Source of the DNA: Erythroxylum novogranatense
Lineage: Eukaryota > Streptophyta > Magnoliopsida > Malpighiales > Erythroxylaceae
NCBI GenBank assembly: GCA_029891385.1
Contig: CM057231.1
Coordinates: forward strand, 65,269,103 to 65,333,102
Direction of reading: 5' to 3'
DNA: 64,000 bases
The notes under the pieces: model-generated
Told to the model about the DNA's origin: nothing
The model's input: the letters and a program-made list of their open reading frames with translations, nothing else
Database searches by the model: none
In this document: in pieces, positions 12,519-24,354 of the stretch
Numbering within the stretch: position 1 is the first letter of the stretch
Layout of the letters: each line of letters begins with the position of its first letter
Made by a program: the position numbers and the translations under genes

Positions 12519-12530
12519 GCTCTGATACCA
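12519..12530 (-). other. Primer binding site of G2 (initiator tRNA-Met)
   Basis: The minus strand reads TGGTATCAGAGC, six bases from the LTR end at 12537. Confidence 0.92.
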
Positions 12531-13064
12531 CATAAATGTAACACCCCACTCCTGTTTGACCCGAACCTGATACCGATGGTGATATCTGAGTCTGTGCCCC
12601 ACGAGAGTGGCGTGCTACATCACTTAGTCAAAAACTCAGTATAAAAAATTTGTTCCAAGCGGAAAGTTCTACACACAAATATATATTCAAAAACACAAAA
12701 TACAATGATCTGTGGATAATACAATACAATGCAACAGAAAAATACGCAATACAGACGCGAACTGATCCCGACTTCTAGCTTTCCCTTGTATGCAGAATCA
12801 TACTCCCGTCTACCTAAAGGGATATTCTTCAAATCTTGAAAAATAATTGCAAATTTTGGTTGAGTTTTGCAAACTTAGTGAGTGACCATCATCGATGGCT
12901 CACCCAGTCACATAACATACATAATTCACGAATCTCACTTCATATCACATTTCACATTATTTAACAATTCACATTCACATTCACATTAGTGACCTTCGAT
13001 ACACTCAATCATTCTTATTATGCATATGTAATGCACATGAGACTCACTTTTCATTTGTTATTTT

Positions 13065-13242
13065 GTTGTGACCGAGTGCCTGAACTGTCCCATGTAGGGC
13101 TTATTAATGACTGTCCCTTATCCGTTTGGAGGATACAGGGCTCATTAAACGTTGAAACTGAGGCTCTGAATCACTTTAAGCTCGAAGCTCATTTTCATTC
13201 GTTGAGCTTAAAGCTTTGATCGGTGGCGACTCTGGTCACAAC
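13065..13242. repeat. Small unit with inverted ends, copy 2
   Basis: Begins GTTGTGACCGAGTGCCTG and ends GACTCTGGTCACAAC; the ends are inverted repeats with one extra base. 178 bp. Confidence 0.55.
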
Positions 13243-13546
13243 AGCCATTATATTTCATACATTTATGTAATAAATGCATCAATCCCATACACTCACTATC
13301 ACATGTCATCGGACCGTAGTCCGGTACTCAACAGTGGAGTTGAGAAACCTATCCCATACATAAGCAATTGCACAATCAAAACCCATTTTTCATCGGACTG
13401 AAGTCCGACACTTATCACTCATATAATGCGCATTCAAAACACATTTATTTCACATAAGCATAAGGCATTTTGCCTACCACTCAATCAAGCATATTTAATC
13501 AAATGCATATGAAATGTTCATGTGACACTGTTCCAATTATTACGGT

Positions 13547-13684
13547 GTTGTGACCTAGCACCTGAACTGTCCCATATAGGGCTCATTAAATATTGAGCCT
13601 GAGGCCCTAAATCCCTATTGAGCTCGAGGCTCAAATACACTCGTTGAGCTTTAAGCTCTAATCGATGGCTGGTCCGGTCACCAC
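13547..13684. repeat. Small unit with inverted ends, copy 3
   Basis: Begins GTTGTGACCTAGCACCTG and ends GGTCCGGTCACCAC. It shares the TGAACTGTCCCAT..AGGGCT stretch with copy 2. 138 bp. Confidence 0.5.
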
Positions 13685-14682
13685 TGTCATTATCTGATTA
13701 TGCATTCATGAATGAAATACATATGCCACAATTAATCAGCATATATCACAATCAATCCCATATGTCACAATTAACACATATGTCACAATTAATCCCATCA
13801 TAGGCACGTAGGTCTCAAATTCACATACAAGTAGCACTTCTATAGCATAACTCCCCAGTACACAGTCATCGGACCTTCTGTCTGGAATCCTACAATCCAT
13901 CACCATTTATATAAACATTCAGTAGTCAATCAATACAAATTTAAAAAGAAAAGAACAATTTATGAAATAAGACCATCTCGGTCTACTCACAGTACGCTCC
14001 ATATTAGCATTTGAATTCTGGAAACATCTGACTGTGGACTTTTAACCTGCACAACCCATTTATGGAATACATTGGACACACATTAATAATTTTGCATAAT
14101 TTTAAGCATTCATTTATGCACTTGTGAGTATGGAATATGTACGATGCATGTTTATGACAATTCCGGGGTACTCTAATTTGATCCTTATCAACAAATCATT
14201 CAAATATCAAATTCATCATTAATACCATGTATATTTACAATTGGATCGAAACAAAAAAATGTCAAACAATTTCATGACTTCATTGACCCCTTCAGATTTT
14301 TCCTCTAATACACATACGGGTCACCTTTCCGTGCTGAATCTGATAAAGTAAATAACTAAATTAGACAAAACTTCCTTCTTCAAAGTTATTCTCCCATTTC
14401 TTAGCTTTTTAATGACACCAAAATCGTTTAATTTGGTTCTGTATACAAAAAAAATATACTCAAAATATCTTAGATTGTTCTTAAGTTCCAACAGAATTCT
14501 TACCTCAACTTCCAACCAAACTTTAAAACTCTTATAGATATAATTAAAACTCAATTTCTTCACAAAATTTGTATCCCTATGTCTCTAGTTTACAAATAAT
14601 CAAGAATCATCTCATTTGGACATCTACAGCAAAAGTTATGGTCAAACTACTAATGTATGTTTGAGCTGTCAAGGGAGGGACT

Positions 14683-14892
14683 TCGCCGCGGGGAGGACAA
14701 AAAAGGTGGCCGCGGCGAGCACTCCAAAAACCAGATTTTCTTGGGAAGTTTTGCAAAGATTGCTGCGGAGAGCTCACATGTTCTCACCGCGGCGAGCTCA
14801 AGTGTTCTATCCACGGCGAGCTCAAGTGTTCTCGCCGTGGCAAACTAAAAAGATTTAGCCGCGGTGAACCAACGATGAGCCGCGACGAACGT
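14683..14892. repeat. GC-rich array of CTCRCCGCGGCGAG words in the G2 LTR
   Basis: Near-palindromes recur at irregular spacing: GGCCGCGGCGAGC, CTCACCGCGGCGAG, CCACGGCGAGCTC, CTCGCCGTGGCAA, AGCCGCGGTGAAC, AGCCGCGACGAAC, alternating with AAGTGTTCT spacers. Immediately upstream (LTR sense) of the shared block at 14560-14650. Confidence 0.82.
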
Positions 14893-15681
14893 TTACAGAC
14901 TTGTCTTCCCCACTTTCCAGATTTTTTTTTTCAATTTCACTCTCTACTACAACTCAATCTCACATCAATTAACTCCAATAACTTGCAAACAATCCTCTAA
15001 CTCATTCGAAACACAACTCAAAAATCAAGCTTATAGTTAGGCACTAAAAAAACGATGCATGCATGTACAGAGACAACAACCCATTTTTTGTTTTCTCTAA
15101 ACCATGACTCATCTAGTTCTTTCATCACCGAAACTTCACTCCTCTAACCTCACATGCATGTATTCATTTACATAGTAAAACATCATTTAAAAATCACTTA
15201 CTTGCTTAACTCAATGATCGGTGATGAACACACCAAGCAGAAAATGTTTCAGAAGCTCCAAAGCTACCGTCACTCTTCCTAGGGTTTTTCAAAACATAAT
15301 AATGTGGGTTCCTTGCATATCTTACACTTGTCATTTGTCCCAATTATATAAGCCATTTGTCCCAATTATAGGATGCTACATGTCAGAACATAATTTGCCT
15401 ATTATTTAATATTTTTCTTTAGTCCAACATTACACCAAATTTCCAAAAATTCACCAAAAATCCTAAAATACGCGAAATATTATCCAAATTGCCAAATCAC
15501 ATTTTAATCGCATTAATAACTCAATTATACCAGAAAAATGTCATGAATGCATGTACAATCATGTTAATGTGCAAAAATATGCATGTCATATTTAGCATAA
15601 GCATGAATTGAACTTTCTAATTTCTCAATTATTTCTCATAATACACAATTCAAGTCTCATCAAGGGTAACGGGATGTTACA

Positions 15682-16807
15682 GGTATAACCCCCATGAATT
15701 GAAGTAGAGCATCCAAAATTTTCTCAATTTTGTGTTCCAATCTATCCGGTTGAGAATGATAATCCTATGGGATCTGTGGACCTGGAAGATATAAAGTTGG
15801 TCGAATGGTACTATGCTCTCGTTGTGTTGATGATGAACCTCTCTCGGTGCGATTGCGACATGTTCTTCATTAATTTTCAATTACACCCATCCTGTTTAAA
15901 CAAATTCTATCTAAAGATTCCATCTTACAGGATATATGCATATCATTATCAATCAGATCAATCAAATTGAAATTAATAGCCAAATGAGTGATAAGAGAAC
16001 CAAGACATAAATCTTTGTTTGAAGATAAAACAATGTTAAATTGCATCGCCAACTAAACACTTAAATTGACATGCACTTTATTCACCATACACCAAATAAA
16101 GAACAATTCAGCCTTAGTAAATATACATGCAGTAGCCTTTCGACTGGAATAACTAAAGGGTAAGAAATGCTGCATATAAATCCACTCCATTTTGTTAAGA
16201 AGATTGATTATGATTATAAGGAAAAGGATCAGAAGACATTGATTTCCATGCTTGAAAAGGGTTGAACTCACTATAGTACACGACAAATTCTTTATAAAGA
16301 GTTGAATTAGCATAATCTTCATCTATTAACCCTAAGGCTAAATTGAACTCTGTAACACTCTATTTAAATTTGACTCCCATTAATCTGTATTATCACCTTA
16401 GGACTACCTAAAGTAAAATTGTTCGGCTTGTCAAATTTAAAAGTAGTGTAGAACTTTCTAGTTAATTCAATAAAAATAGGAAAACTAATAAATGCAAAGT
16501 ACTTCTAACTCATATCAATTAAAAAGTCATCAAATTTTCCTTAACTTCCAATTCTTCTAGAGAAGGGTAGTGTACACACTTACCCGCAATAATATGTTGA
16601 GTTTTAATAATAGCACAATGTTGTTTTTGCTCTTTGGTCTTGAAAGTGAGACGTCCTCATAAATCCAACTCAACAAATGGTAGAATAGAAGTATTTTTCA
16701 CAATCTGCACATGCTTCCTTTTATTAATGGCTTTAGAGCTTTTAGCAGATTTAACATTCATCGGTGAATTGCCTTTGCGATCTTGGTAGTAGCCTTAGAA
16801 TGCCCCA
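15682..16807 (-). pseudogene. H env-like third ORF remnant (plant retroelement env-like domain)
   Basis: The likely start is ATG at 16807 (MGHSKATTKIAKAIH), soon frameshifted. The best part runs 16322 to 15870 in one frame with a single TAG: LPFSYSSRKATACIF, LFFIWCMVNKVHVNL, then LGSLITHLAINFNL and LNRMGVIEN. The layout matches the N-terminal domain of the SIRE third ORF in this window (YLVTTLDEQCLFYML, then YGMLLTRIFKES, then IRRMGL). Such ORFs follow pol in Athila and SIRE elements and are called env-like from their position; their role is unproven. No membrane segment is convincing. The identification rests on weak similarity and context. Confidence 0.5.
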
Positions 16808-16852
16808 TTACACTAAAAAAGATAAATAAAAATTACTTAAACAAATATTACC

Positions 16853-18947
16853 TGTTGGAGTTATGTAAATATAGTGCCCTGAAAAGCAAGTGTATTTACA
16901 TGTAACTTTATCTTCTTCAGTTATAGTTTTGTAATGAAAATATTTATTATTAATAAAACAAAAGAGTTTGGTTTTATCTGTATGAGCATTATATATCTGG
17001 TCATAAGGTACCAAGATTCATTTGTAAGTAATATACATATACATAGAGATGTATGGGAAACATGTATATTATTAAAATCTAAATTAATTGATTCACAGTT
17101 GAATAATCAAGTTGGTCGCTTGATTATGGTTTAGATCAGTAGTGTTGCGATTTATCTCCATAAAAATAAAGGAGTTTACTTAAAGGAATGATGAGTTTCA
17201 TATCATGATAGTAGTAGACTATCGATAATGGCACTATTAAATGAATTGAATCAAGTATGTTTTCAAGAATAAAGTGGGCGTTACTTTAATCTTAAAACAT
17301 ACAACTTAAGCATTCGCTTATTATGAACCACAATCTTGATGAGTGGTGAACTCATATGTGTTTCATTATAATTCTTGATATGATTGGAATGGATTTTTAT
17401 AGGTATTAATCCAGTGTATGCATGTTGAAATTATTAATTGAAACATGTATCAGGGAACATTCACTCAAATAAAGAGTTTATAGTGTTATCATCTCTTCTA
17501 GATGTTTTAAAAGATTTGGTGATTAAATCGCGCCAGAGTTTGATGGACTAGCTACCCATCAAGTCTTAACACTAAGATGAGATCTTATGTGTTAATCACC
17601 ATATAAAGTAAAATGAGAGATCTAGAAGGAAAAACCAACATAAGGGCAAAACGATAATTTTACCCTTTGTTGTGCGGATGGCTATAATAAGGTTCTAAAT
17701 AGGGTTTGTACTTGGACATATTCTCATAATATTTAATAATTCAAGAGTTCAACTAATTGTCTTTAGTGGAATGACATTTAATTAATAACCTATGATTAAT
17801 TCCAATGAGATTGAATTATTTCTGGGCTTATTGGAGCTTGAATTATCAAAGTCCAATAAGATTCCCCACTTGACTTTAAGGAAGGTTATCAAGCTAAGTA
17901 AGAAGTAGTTTGGAGGCTTTAGAAGTCCATAATTGAATGATGGGCTTATACTAATTAATGGTTAATTGGAAGCCCATATGTTCATTTAGAAATGGGCTTG
18001 TTTTGGTTTAATGTAATTGATTAGATTAATTATATTAAAATAATTTTTTAAATGGAGAAGAAGCAATTTCGAAATTGTGTTAGGTTAGATGTGTAACCAC
18101 ATTTGACATTAAAATACTAAATAAAGATGGTCTTTATTATGGTTCATCATTATTAAATGGAGTTATGAACTTACCATTAAATGGTTTAATGGTTGGCTTT
18201 TAATGTTGGCATGTAACCTATTTGCATTCATTAGATTAAAAATGAAAAATGTGCATTAGATGGACCATCTTCCTTCTTTCTTCTTGCCAAAACCGAAATG
18301 GGTATTCAATTATAGGTTATGGTCTTTTCAAATAGCCATTTTAAAGATAAATGAAGTAAGTCTCATTTATTGGCTATTTGATGAGTGATTAATTTAAGAA
18401 GTGATGCATTGGATGCCTCTCACTCTTTCCATTCATGCATATTTCGAAATTGAGATGTAAGAAAGGGTTCTTGCATGGTTTTTAGAAATTCTCTCCTTTC
18501 ATGCAAGGTAGAACCGAAATTCCTAAGTGAAAGAATTGAAAGAGTTTCAATTTTGGTTCTTCTTCTTCTAAGAAAATCTCCTCCAAATAATTCTTCTCCT
18601 TTCCCACCAAAGGATTTTGTTAACCTAGTTGTCCTTAAAGAACAAGTGGTAAATCTAATTGGTTGAGGATACTACAACAAGGAAGAAGATAGATTGCTAA
18701 AGGAAAAGACTCAAAGGCAAAGGATTTGGATATAAGGAGAGGATAGCGCAGCGAGGATTTAATGTTGTAGAGAAGGAGTCGGTAATTCCTTTTATCTTGT
18801 TCTTGGTTTTATTATCCTTATACCATATCATGTATGGATTAGCATGTTGATTTGGATATATTGCTTCCGCTGCAAAATGATTTCTTAAAAAGTTTTGAAA
18901 TCTATCGTTTCTCCATACTAAGCATGCTTTCTTTTTCCGATCCAACA
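16853..18947 (+). repeat. 5' LTR of copia1 (2,095 bp)
   Basis: TGTTGGAGTTATG ... CCGATCCAACA; the ends TGTTGG/CCAACA are inverted repeats. Short ORFs inside are not coding. Confidence 0.93.
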
Positions 18948-18949
18948 AT

Positions 18950-18961
18950 TGGTATCAGAGC
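18950..18961 (+). other. Primer binding site of copia1 (initiator tRNA-Met)
   Basis: TGGTATCAGAGC two bases after the LTR end. Confidence 0.95.
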
Positions 18962-20439
18962 CGGTTTTTCATGCATGATTTCGGTTCCTATATGGTGGAT
19001 GCATGGGTTGGCAATCTTTTTATGTATACTGCATATTTTTATGTGATAGAAATATATATGGTGTATGTTGCTCTTTTGGTTGTCCATAGAAGTTAAATTT
19101 TATCTTGTATTTCTTCATTTGGTTGTAACAAGGAGGGTGGTCTATCATCACCATGTTTCCTCCTTGGTTTCTTTTTCTATTTTATTTGATTTTGTAATGT
19201 ACAAAATTGATGTAATGATGAAGAAGGAGCAGCCATGGATTGAAGAAATGGAAAGGTAAAATTTTCGGTGTATCCTTTTGTGTTTTGGCATAAGTTTTGT
19301 GAAAACTAAGTTGCTGGAATTTTTGTTTCAATGAATCATATTTCAGTTATGATTGGAAAACAAGTGCTGTTTTTTGTTTCAAAGAATCCAATTTCGGTTT
19401 TGCTAAAATACTAAGTGCTGTTTTTATTTTTCATGAAATGAGTTTCGATTTTAATAAAACAAGTGCTGGAATTTTTTGTCAAAACAAAGATTTGGTTTTC
19501 TAAAATCTAGTGCTGGAATTTTATTTTTCAAAATGACAAAATTCTAATTTCATAAATGCCATTACATTTTGTTTACCGAATGGGCGGATCATGTTAGCGA
19601 AGAGTTCAAGCGGAAGATCCAAGATGAAGAAGCATATTTTGGGCCTAAAAGGCTTGTAATTATTTTATGTTTCTAGGATGGACAATCAAAAGTGGCTTTA
19701 TTAGTTCATGTGATGAATGGAGAAATGAATGCTTGTAATATGTGATATTATGTGATTGCATGTCATTTAGAAAATTGCCAACCCTAGGCCTTGCCATGCA
19801 TTCATTATGTATGAGATATATAAAGAAACGATATAGGATGGATAATAAATTGCATCTAGACAAGATGGTATTTAAAACTTAAAGCCCAAAAGATTGAGGG
19901 GAGAGGATGCTCTCTGAGAGTCCACGGTCTCCAAATGATGGCCCGCTTGCATGAGGTGAAGTGTTACTCCCCATCGAGGGCATGGATCCTAGATCTTGCA
20001 TGGTTTGGGTCTCCTTAAGGATAAGTCTACTTAATGATAGCAAATGTGACCTCCCACCGAGGCATGATTTGTAGGTATCTTTAGTGAATGAATCAAATGG
20101 TTATACACTCAACATTTTTATCAATAAACCGCCCACCGTAGCTCTGTTGGTAAAAGTATGGACCAAATTAAGACGCTTCTTAAAAATTGAGCATGAGATG
20201 CTTGGTAGTTTTTGAGTGGGAGGGTCCCGCTTTTCTTTTAATAGATAAGATGGCCCACCGTCACTTAGTCTCATTATAGACAAGAAAAATAACCGTCAGA
20301 TAATGTTTTAATTTTTTAAGTTTTGTTAAATCTATCATCATGCATACATGCATCATGATTTTATACAAAGTTCCATAAATTGTTGACTAGTATGTTCATG
20401 TTTTAATAATTTATATTTTCAGACATAATCAACCACAAA
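18962..20439 (+). other. copia1 untranslated leader
   Basis: About 1.5 kb between primer site and gag without a domain. It holds repeated phrases of the type AAAACAAGTGCTGGAATTTT (about 19315-19520). No ORF of interest on either strand. Confidence 0.6.
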
Positions 20440-21255
20440 ATGAATCCACTCACCCTGCTCTTGACTAATAACAAATTGGAAAATGGAGACAAGTTTAATG
20501 AATGGAGACGTAACCTTGACATTGTTCTTCAATATGAACGTATTTCATGGGTGTTAACTGAAAATGAGCCTACACCTCTAAGTGGAGATGCAACTCCTGA
20601 GCAAGTCCAACAACATGAGCGTTGGCAGAATGCTGACAAGACTACTAAGTATTATATTCGGTTTCGTCAATGCATGTTGCAAAAAGCAAATTGCTTGTAT
20701 GAAAACTGCTAGTGCAATGGTCCATCACCTACATGAGATGTTTGGTGTGAGGACTAGGTCTGCAAGAGTGAAAGCTATCCAAACCTTTCATAATCTCGAT
20801 GAAACACGTGAACCGGTGCGGGATTACTTGATGAAGGTAATCTCTGCGGTCCGAGGTCGAGATGCTTAGGCGGATATGGATGCGGACACGCAGATGATTA
20901 TGATCATCAATAGCTTAAACTCTTCTTTTCAGCAGTTTAAGTTGGACTATGAGCTCAACAAAGAAGGATTACACCTTGAGTGAGTTGATAAATACCTCCA
21001 GAGCACGGAGGAAATATTGAATATTAAGGCTCATGGGCCGAAGCTAATGTAGCTTCTTCTTCTAAGCCCAAGGATAAGGGCAAGGAAAAGAAGAAGGGTC
21101 CAATGAAAAAGAAGGCCCAAATAGGGGTCAAGGCCAAACCCATGAAAAAGAAGGCTAAAGAGAACATCAAAGGAAAGTGTTTCCACTGTGATGAGATGGG
21201 CCACTGGAAAAGAAACTGTCCAGTCTACCTAGAGTCCCTCAAAAGCAAATAAGGT
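20440..21255 (+). pseudogene. copia1 gag, frameshifted
   Basis: Starts ATG at 20440 (MNPLTLLLTNNKLENGDKF), typical for Angela/Tork gag. The first frame ends near 20712; the capsid continues in another frame (AMVHHLHEMFGVRTRSARVK, to about 20869), and further breaks follow. A Lys-rich stretch precedes the zinc knuckle CFHCDEMGHWKRNC at about 21178-21222 (CX2CX4HX4C, complete). After it YLESLKSK ends in a stop where relatives continue into protease. Non-functional. Confidence 0.85.
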
Positions 21256-21289
21256 ATGGGCTTCCTAAGTTTGTTAGGAACTAGAAATG

Positions 21290-22631
21290 TGGCAGATTTA
21301 TCTACTTCTTGGATATTAGATTCAGAGCCACTAACCATGTTTGTAATTCTTTGCGGGGTTCCAAAGAAGGAAAAGACTTCCTAAAGGCCGCTTTCAAGTT
21401 AAGATAGCGATGGTTCCTATGTTTCAAGAGAATCGGGGGAGTAGTTATCTTGGACTTTCCTAGTGGTCATAGGTTATATTTGGAAGATGTTTATTACATG
21501 CCAATGATTGTAAGGAACATGATTTCTTTTTTGTCTAATAAAATCTGCTATTCCTTATATTTTGAAAAGGTTGTTTCAATATATGAGAATAAGGATTTTA
21601 TTTGTGAAGTTTATAATTAAACAGGATTGTTTTTATAGAACCTATGAAAGGCTCACTAAACACCACGTAATTGATAAAACCAAGACAATCCAATATCTCT
21701 AGCATTAATTCGCATCTAAGGATGGGTCATATCAATCGAAAAGACTTGACAAAGCTAGTAAAGGATGGGATCCTTATGGGCTTGGATAGTGATCCATTAC
21801 CCACTGTGAATCTTGTATTGAAGGAAAACGACAAAAGCCTCATTTCCTTCTAAAGGAAACATATTTGAATCCACATTGGACATGGTACATACTTGATGTG
21901 TGGGGCCCATGAATGTACAAGCTAGAGGAGGTTATGAATATTTCATAACTTTTATAGATGATTACTTAAGACATGGCTATTTTATTTGATGCATAAAAGA
22001 GTGAATCTTTGAAAAGTTCAAAGAATTCAAAGTCAAGTTTAGAAGCAACTTGGCAAGCCATTAAAACAACTTCGATCGATCGAGGTGGTGAGTATTTATC
22101 CGAGAGTTCCAGAATATTTAATGGACAATGGAATTGTTTCCAATTTGTCGACTCTCGTACACCTCAATGTAATGGTGTAGCAGAGAGAGAAATAGAACTC
22201 TATTGGAAATGGTAGGATCAATGATGTCCTATGCTAGCCTTCCAGAATCGTTCTGGGGATATGCCATACAAACGGCAACATATCTTCTTAACTTTGCTCC
22301 ATCCAAATCGGTGCCTAAAACACCTAGGGAGTTGTGGACTGGCCGAGTGCCTTCATTGAGGCACTTGAGGACTTGGGGCTGTCCAGCCCATATTCTAAAG
22401 CCTGAATCCACAAAGATGGAACCAAGGTCAGAAGTATGTTTGTTTGTAGGATATCCTACGGGAACTCGAGGGTACTATTTTTACAGTCCTCATGATAGGA
22501 AGGTATTTGTGTCGACAAATGCAAACTTCTTAGAGGAAGAGTTTGTGAGAAATCACAAAGGAAGAAGTGAAGTAGTACTAAAGGAGTTAGCAATTTCATC
22601 CAAACCAAGAGTTGTTTTGGATATGATGTAA
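21290..22631 (+). pseudogene. copia1 protease and integrase, broken
   Basis: Protease: SWILDSE at about 21305-21325 where relatives have SWILDSGATNHV; one G is missing, which shifts the frame through the catalytic D-S-G. The GAG-preINT zinc finger reads HLRMGHINRKDL, but its CESC pair has decayed to VNLVLKEN. The integrase core has lost part of its DD region; RGGEYLSE remains near 22080. The C-terminal half is open at 22203-22631 (LPESFWGYAIQTATYLLNF, ELWTGRVPSLRHLRTWGCPAH, LFVGYPTGTRGYYFYSP). At least four frameshifts or stops against copia3. Confidence 0.82.
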
Positions 22632-22799
22632 CAAGATGTCGAAATGGATTCAAGAGTTGAATCGAAGTGCAACCCGAACATCAAGATGTGCCTAGATGTA
22701 GTGGGAGGTTGTTAGACAACCAGATAGGTATCTGGGTTTAGGAGAAGGCTTAATTGCCATCTCAGACCAAGAAGAAACAGATCCCGTTACGTATATACA

Positions 22800-24340
22800 A
22801 GCTATTAATGATGTTGATGTAGGAAAATGGCTCAAGGCAATGGAATCGAAATAGATTCTATGTATACTAATGAAGTTCGGGTCCTTGTAGATCTACCACC
22901 GTGTCTAAAACCATAGGTGTAAATGGATCTACAAAAGGAAAAGGATCGGATGGAAAGGTAAAGACCTTTAAAGCTAGATTGGTAGCTAAAGGCTATACTC
23001 AAAAGGAGGGTATAGACTACGAGGAGACTTTTCTCCGGTTGCCATGCTTAAGTCCATCAGATTCTTTTGGCCATAGCAGACTTATTTCGATTATGAAATA
23101 TGGCAAATGGATGTCAAGACCGCATTTCTGAATGGAGATCTTGAGGAGACCATTTATATGGCCCAACCGTAGGATTCATTGAGCTAGGTAATGAGCATAA
23201 GGTTTGCAAGTTGCAAAGGTCCATTTATGGATTTAAGCAAGCATCTAGGTCTTGGAACATTAGGTTTGATAAGGCTATCAAAACCTATGGGTTCATACAA
23301 AACCTAGATGAGCCTTGTGTTTACAAAATAATACAAGAAGGTAAGGTTACTTTCCTAATCCTCAGTATGTTGATGACATTCGCTCATTAGGAATGATGTG
23401 GGAATGTTATCTGCGGTTAAGGATGGCTGAATGAACAGCTTTCAATGAAGGATTTGGGAGAGGCTACCTATGTTCTAGGGATCAAACTTATAAGGGATCG
23501 TAAGAACAAGAAGATAGTTTTGTCTCAACTAACCTACATTGAGAATATGCTCAATAAGTTCTCCATGCAAGATTCCAAGAGGGGTTTCACTCCTACTAGA
23601 CATGGAATCAAACTTTCAAAAAAACAAGAACCTAAAACCCAAGAGGAGGTTGAATGCATGCGTAACATTCCATATGCTTGGCGGTTGGTAGTTTGATGTA
23701 TACAATGTCAGCACTAGACCGGATATCTCATTACGCAGATGGGACTGGTAGCGATTTCAGTCCAATCCAGAATGGAACATTGATCATGCGGTTAAGTGTA
23801 TACTTAAGTATCTTCGTAGGATGAAGAACTTAATGCTTGTTTACTTTGAAGTAATCTTATTCCGACAGATATACGGATTCGATTTCCAATCGATGTTGAT
23901 TCAAGGAAATCAACTTCGGTTCTATATTTACTTTAGGAGGTGGAGCCATAGTTTGAAGGAGTGTCAAGCAATCTTGTATTGCTGATTCGACTATGAAAGT
24001 TGAGTATGTTGTCGCTTGTGAAGCAAGAAAGGAAGCGATCTGCTTCGAAGTTCCTAAATGATTTGGAGGTAGTTCCAGAGGTAGAAAAGCCATTACACTT
24101 TATTGTGATAATAGTGGGCAAGGGCTAATTCTAAAGAACCTCGGAACCACAAAGTCGCCAAACACATTAAGCGAAAGTATCATCTCATAAGGGAGATAAT
24201 ACAACGTGGAGAAGTGGATGTGGTAAAGATTCCTACAGAGCAAAACCTTGCTGATCCGCTCATTAAAGACATCGACTCAAAAGAGCTTTGAGGGTCACCT
24301 AGAAGGGATGGGAATGAAGGATATGTCAAACTTGCTTTAG
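22800..24340 (+). pseudogene. copia1 reverse transcriptase and RNase H, broken
   Basis: RT finger region: [20 protein letters not shown] (about 22940-23010), then MSRPHF where relatives have [11 protein letters not shown], through a shift. The YVDD region near 23375 reads through an indel and is lost. An open stretch at 23445-23696 holds MKDLGEATYVLGIKL and the palm/thumb. RNase H (23850-24340) is eroded; near its end KHIKRKYHL-type sequence and TEQNLADPL can be followed, then a TAG at 24338-24340 just before the polypurine tract. The closest intact frame for comparison is copia3 at 54024-55520. Confidence 0.82.
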
Positions 24341-24354
24341 GGCAAGTGGGAGAT
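24341..24354 (+). other. Polypurine tract of copia1
   Basis: GGCAAGTGGGAGAT immediately before the 3' LTR, the plus-strand priming site. copia3 has GGCACGTGGGAGAT at the same place. Confidence 0.85.

Larger units (their letters stand above)
9676..15681 (-). mobile_element. G2: decayed Ty3/gypsy element, 5' LTR and eroded pol
   Basis: The 5' LTR (12537-15681) and tRNA-Met primer site are clear. Leftwards the interior has no ORF, but frame-by-frame reading shows eroded RT, RNase H and integrase zinc finger in the expected minus-strand order (10850 down to 9690). It is cut at 9675 by the G1 LTR. Gag and protease are not recognisable; only about 1.6 kb separates the primer site from the RT remnant, so part must be deleted. 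The right border abuts GGTAT (15682-15686) in element H. Confidence 0.8.
12537..15681 (-). repeat. 5' LTR of G2 (3,145 bp)
   Basis: Ends TGTAACACCCCACTCC and GGGATGTTACA are inverted matches, giving TG...CA termini. It contains two copies of a small inverted-end unit (13065-13242, 13547-13684), repeated TCATCGGAC...GTCCG words (13306, 13392, 13868), the LTR block shared with the other gypsy LTRs (14560-14650) and a GC-rich palindromic array (14683-14892). The other LTR is not in the window. Confidence 0.87.
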
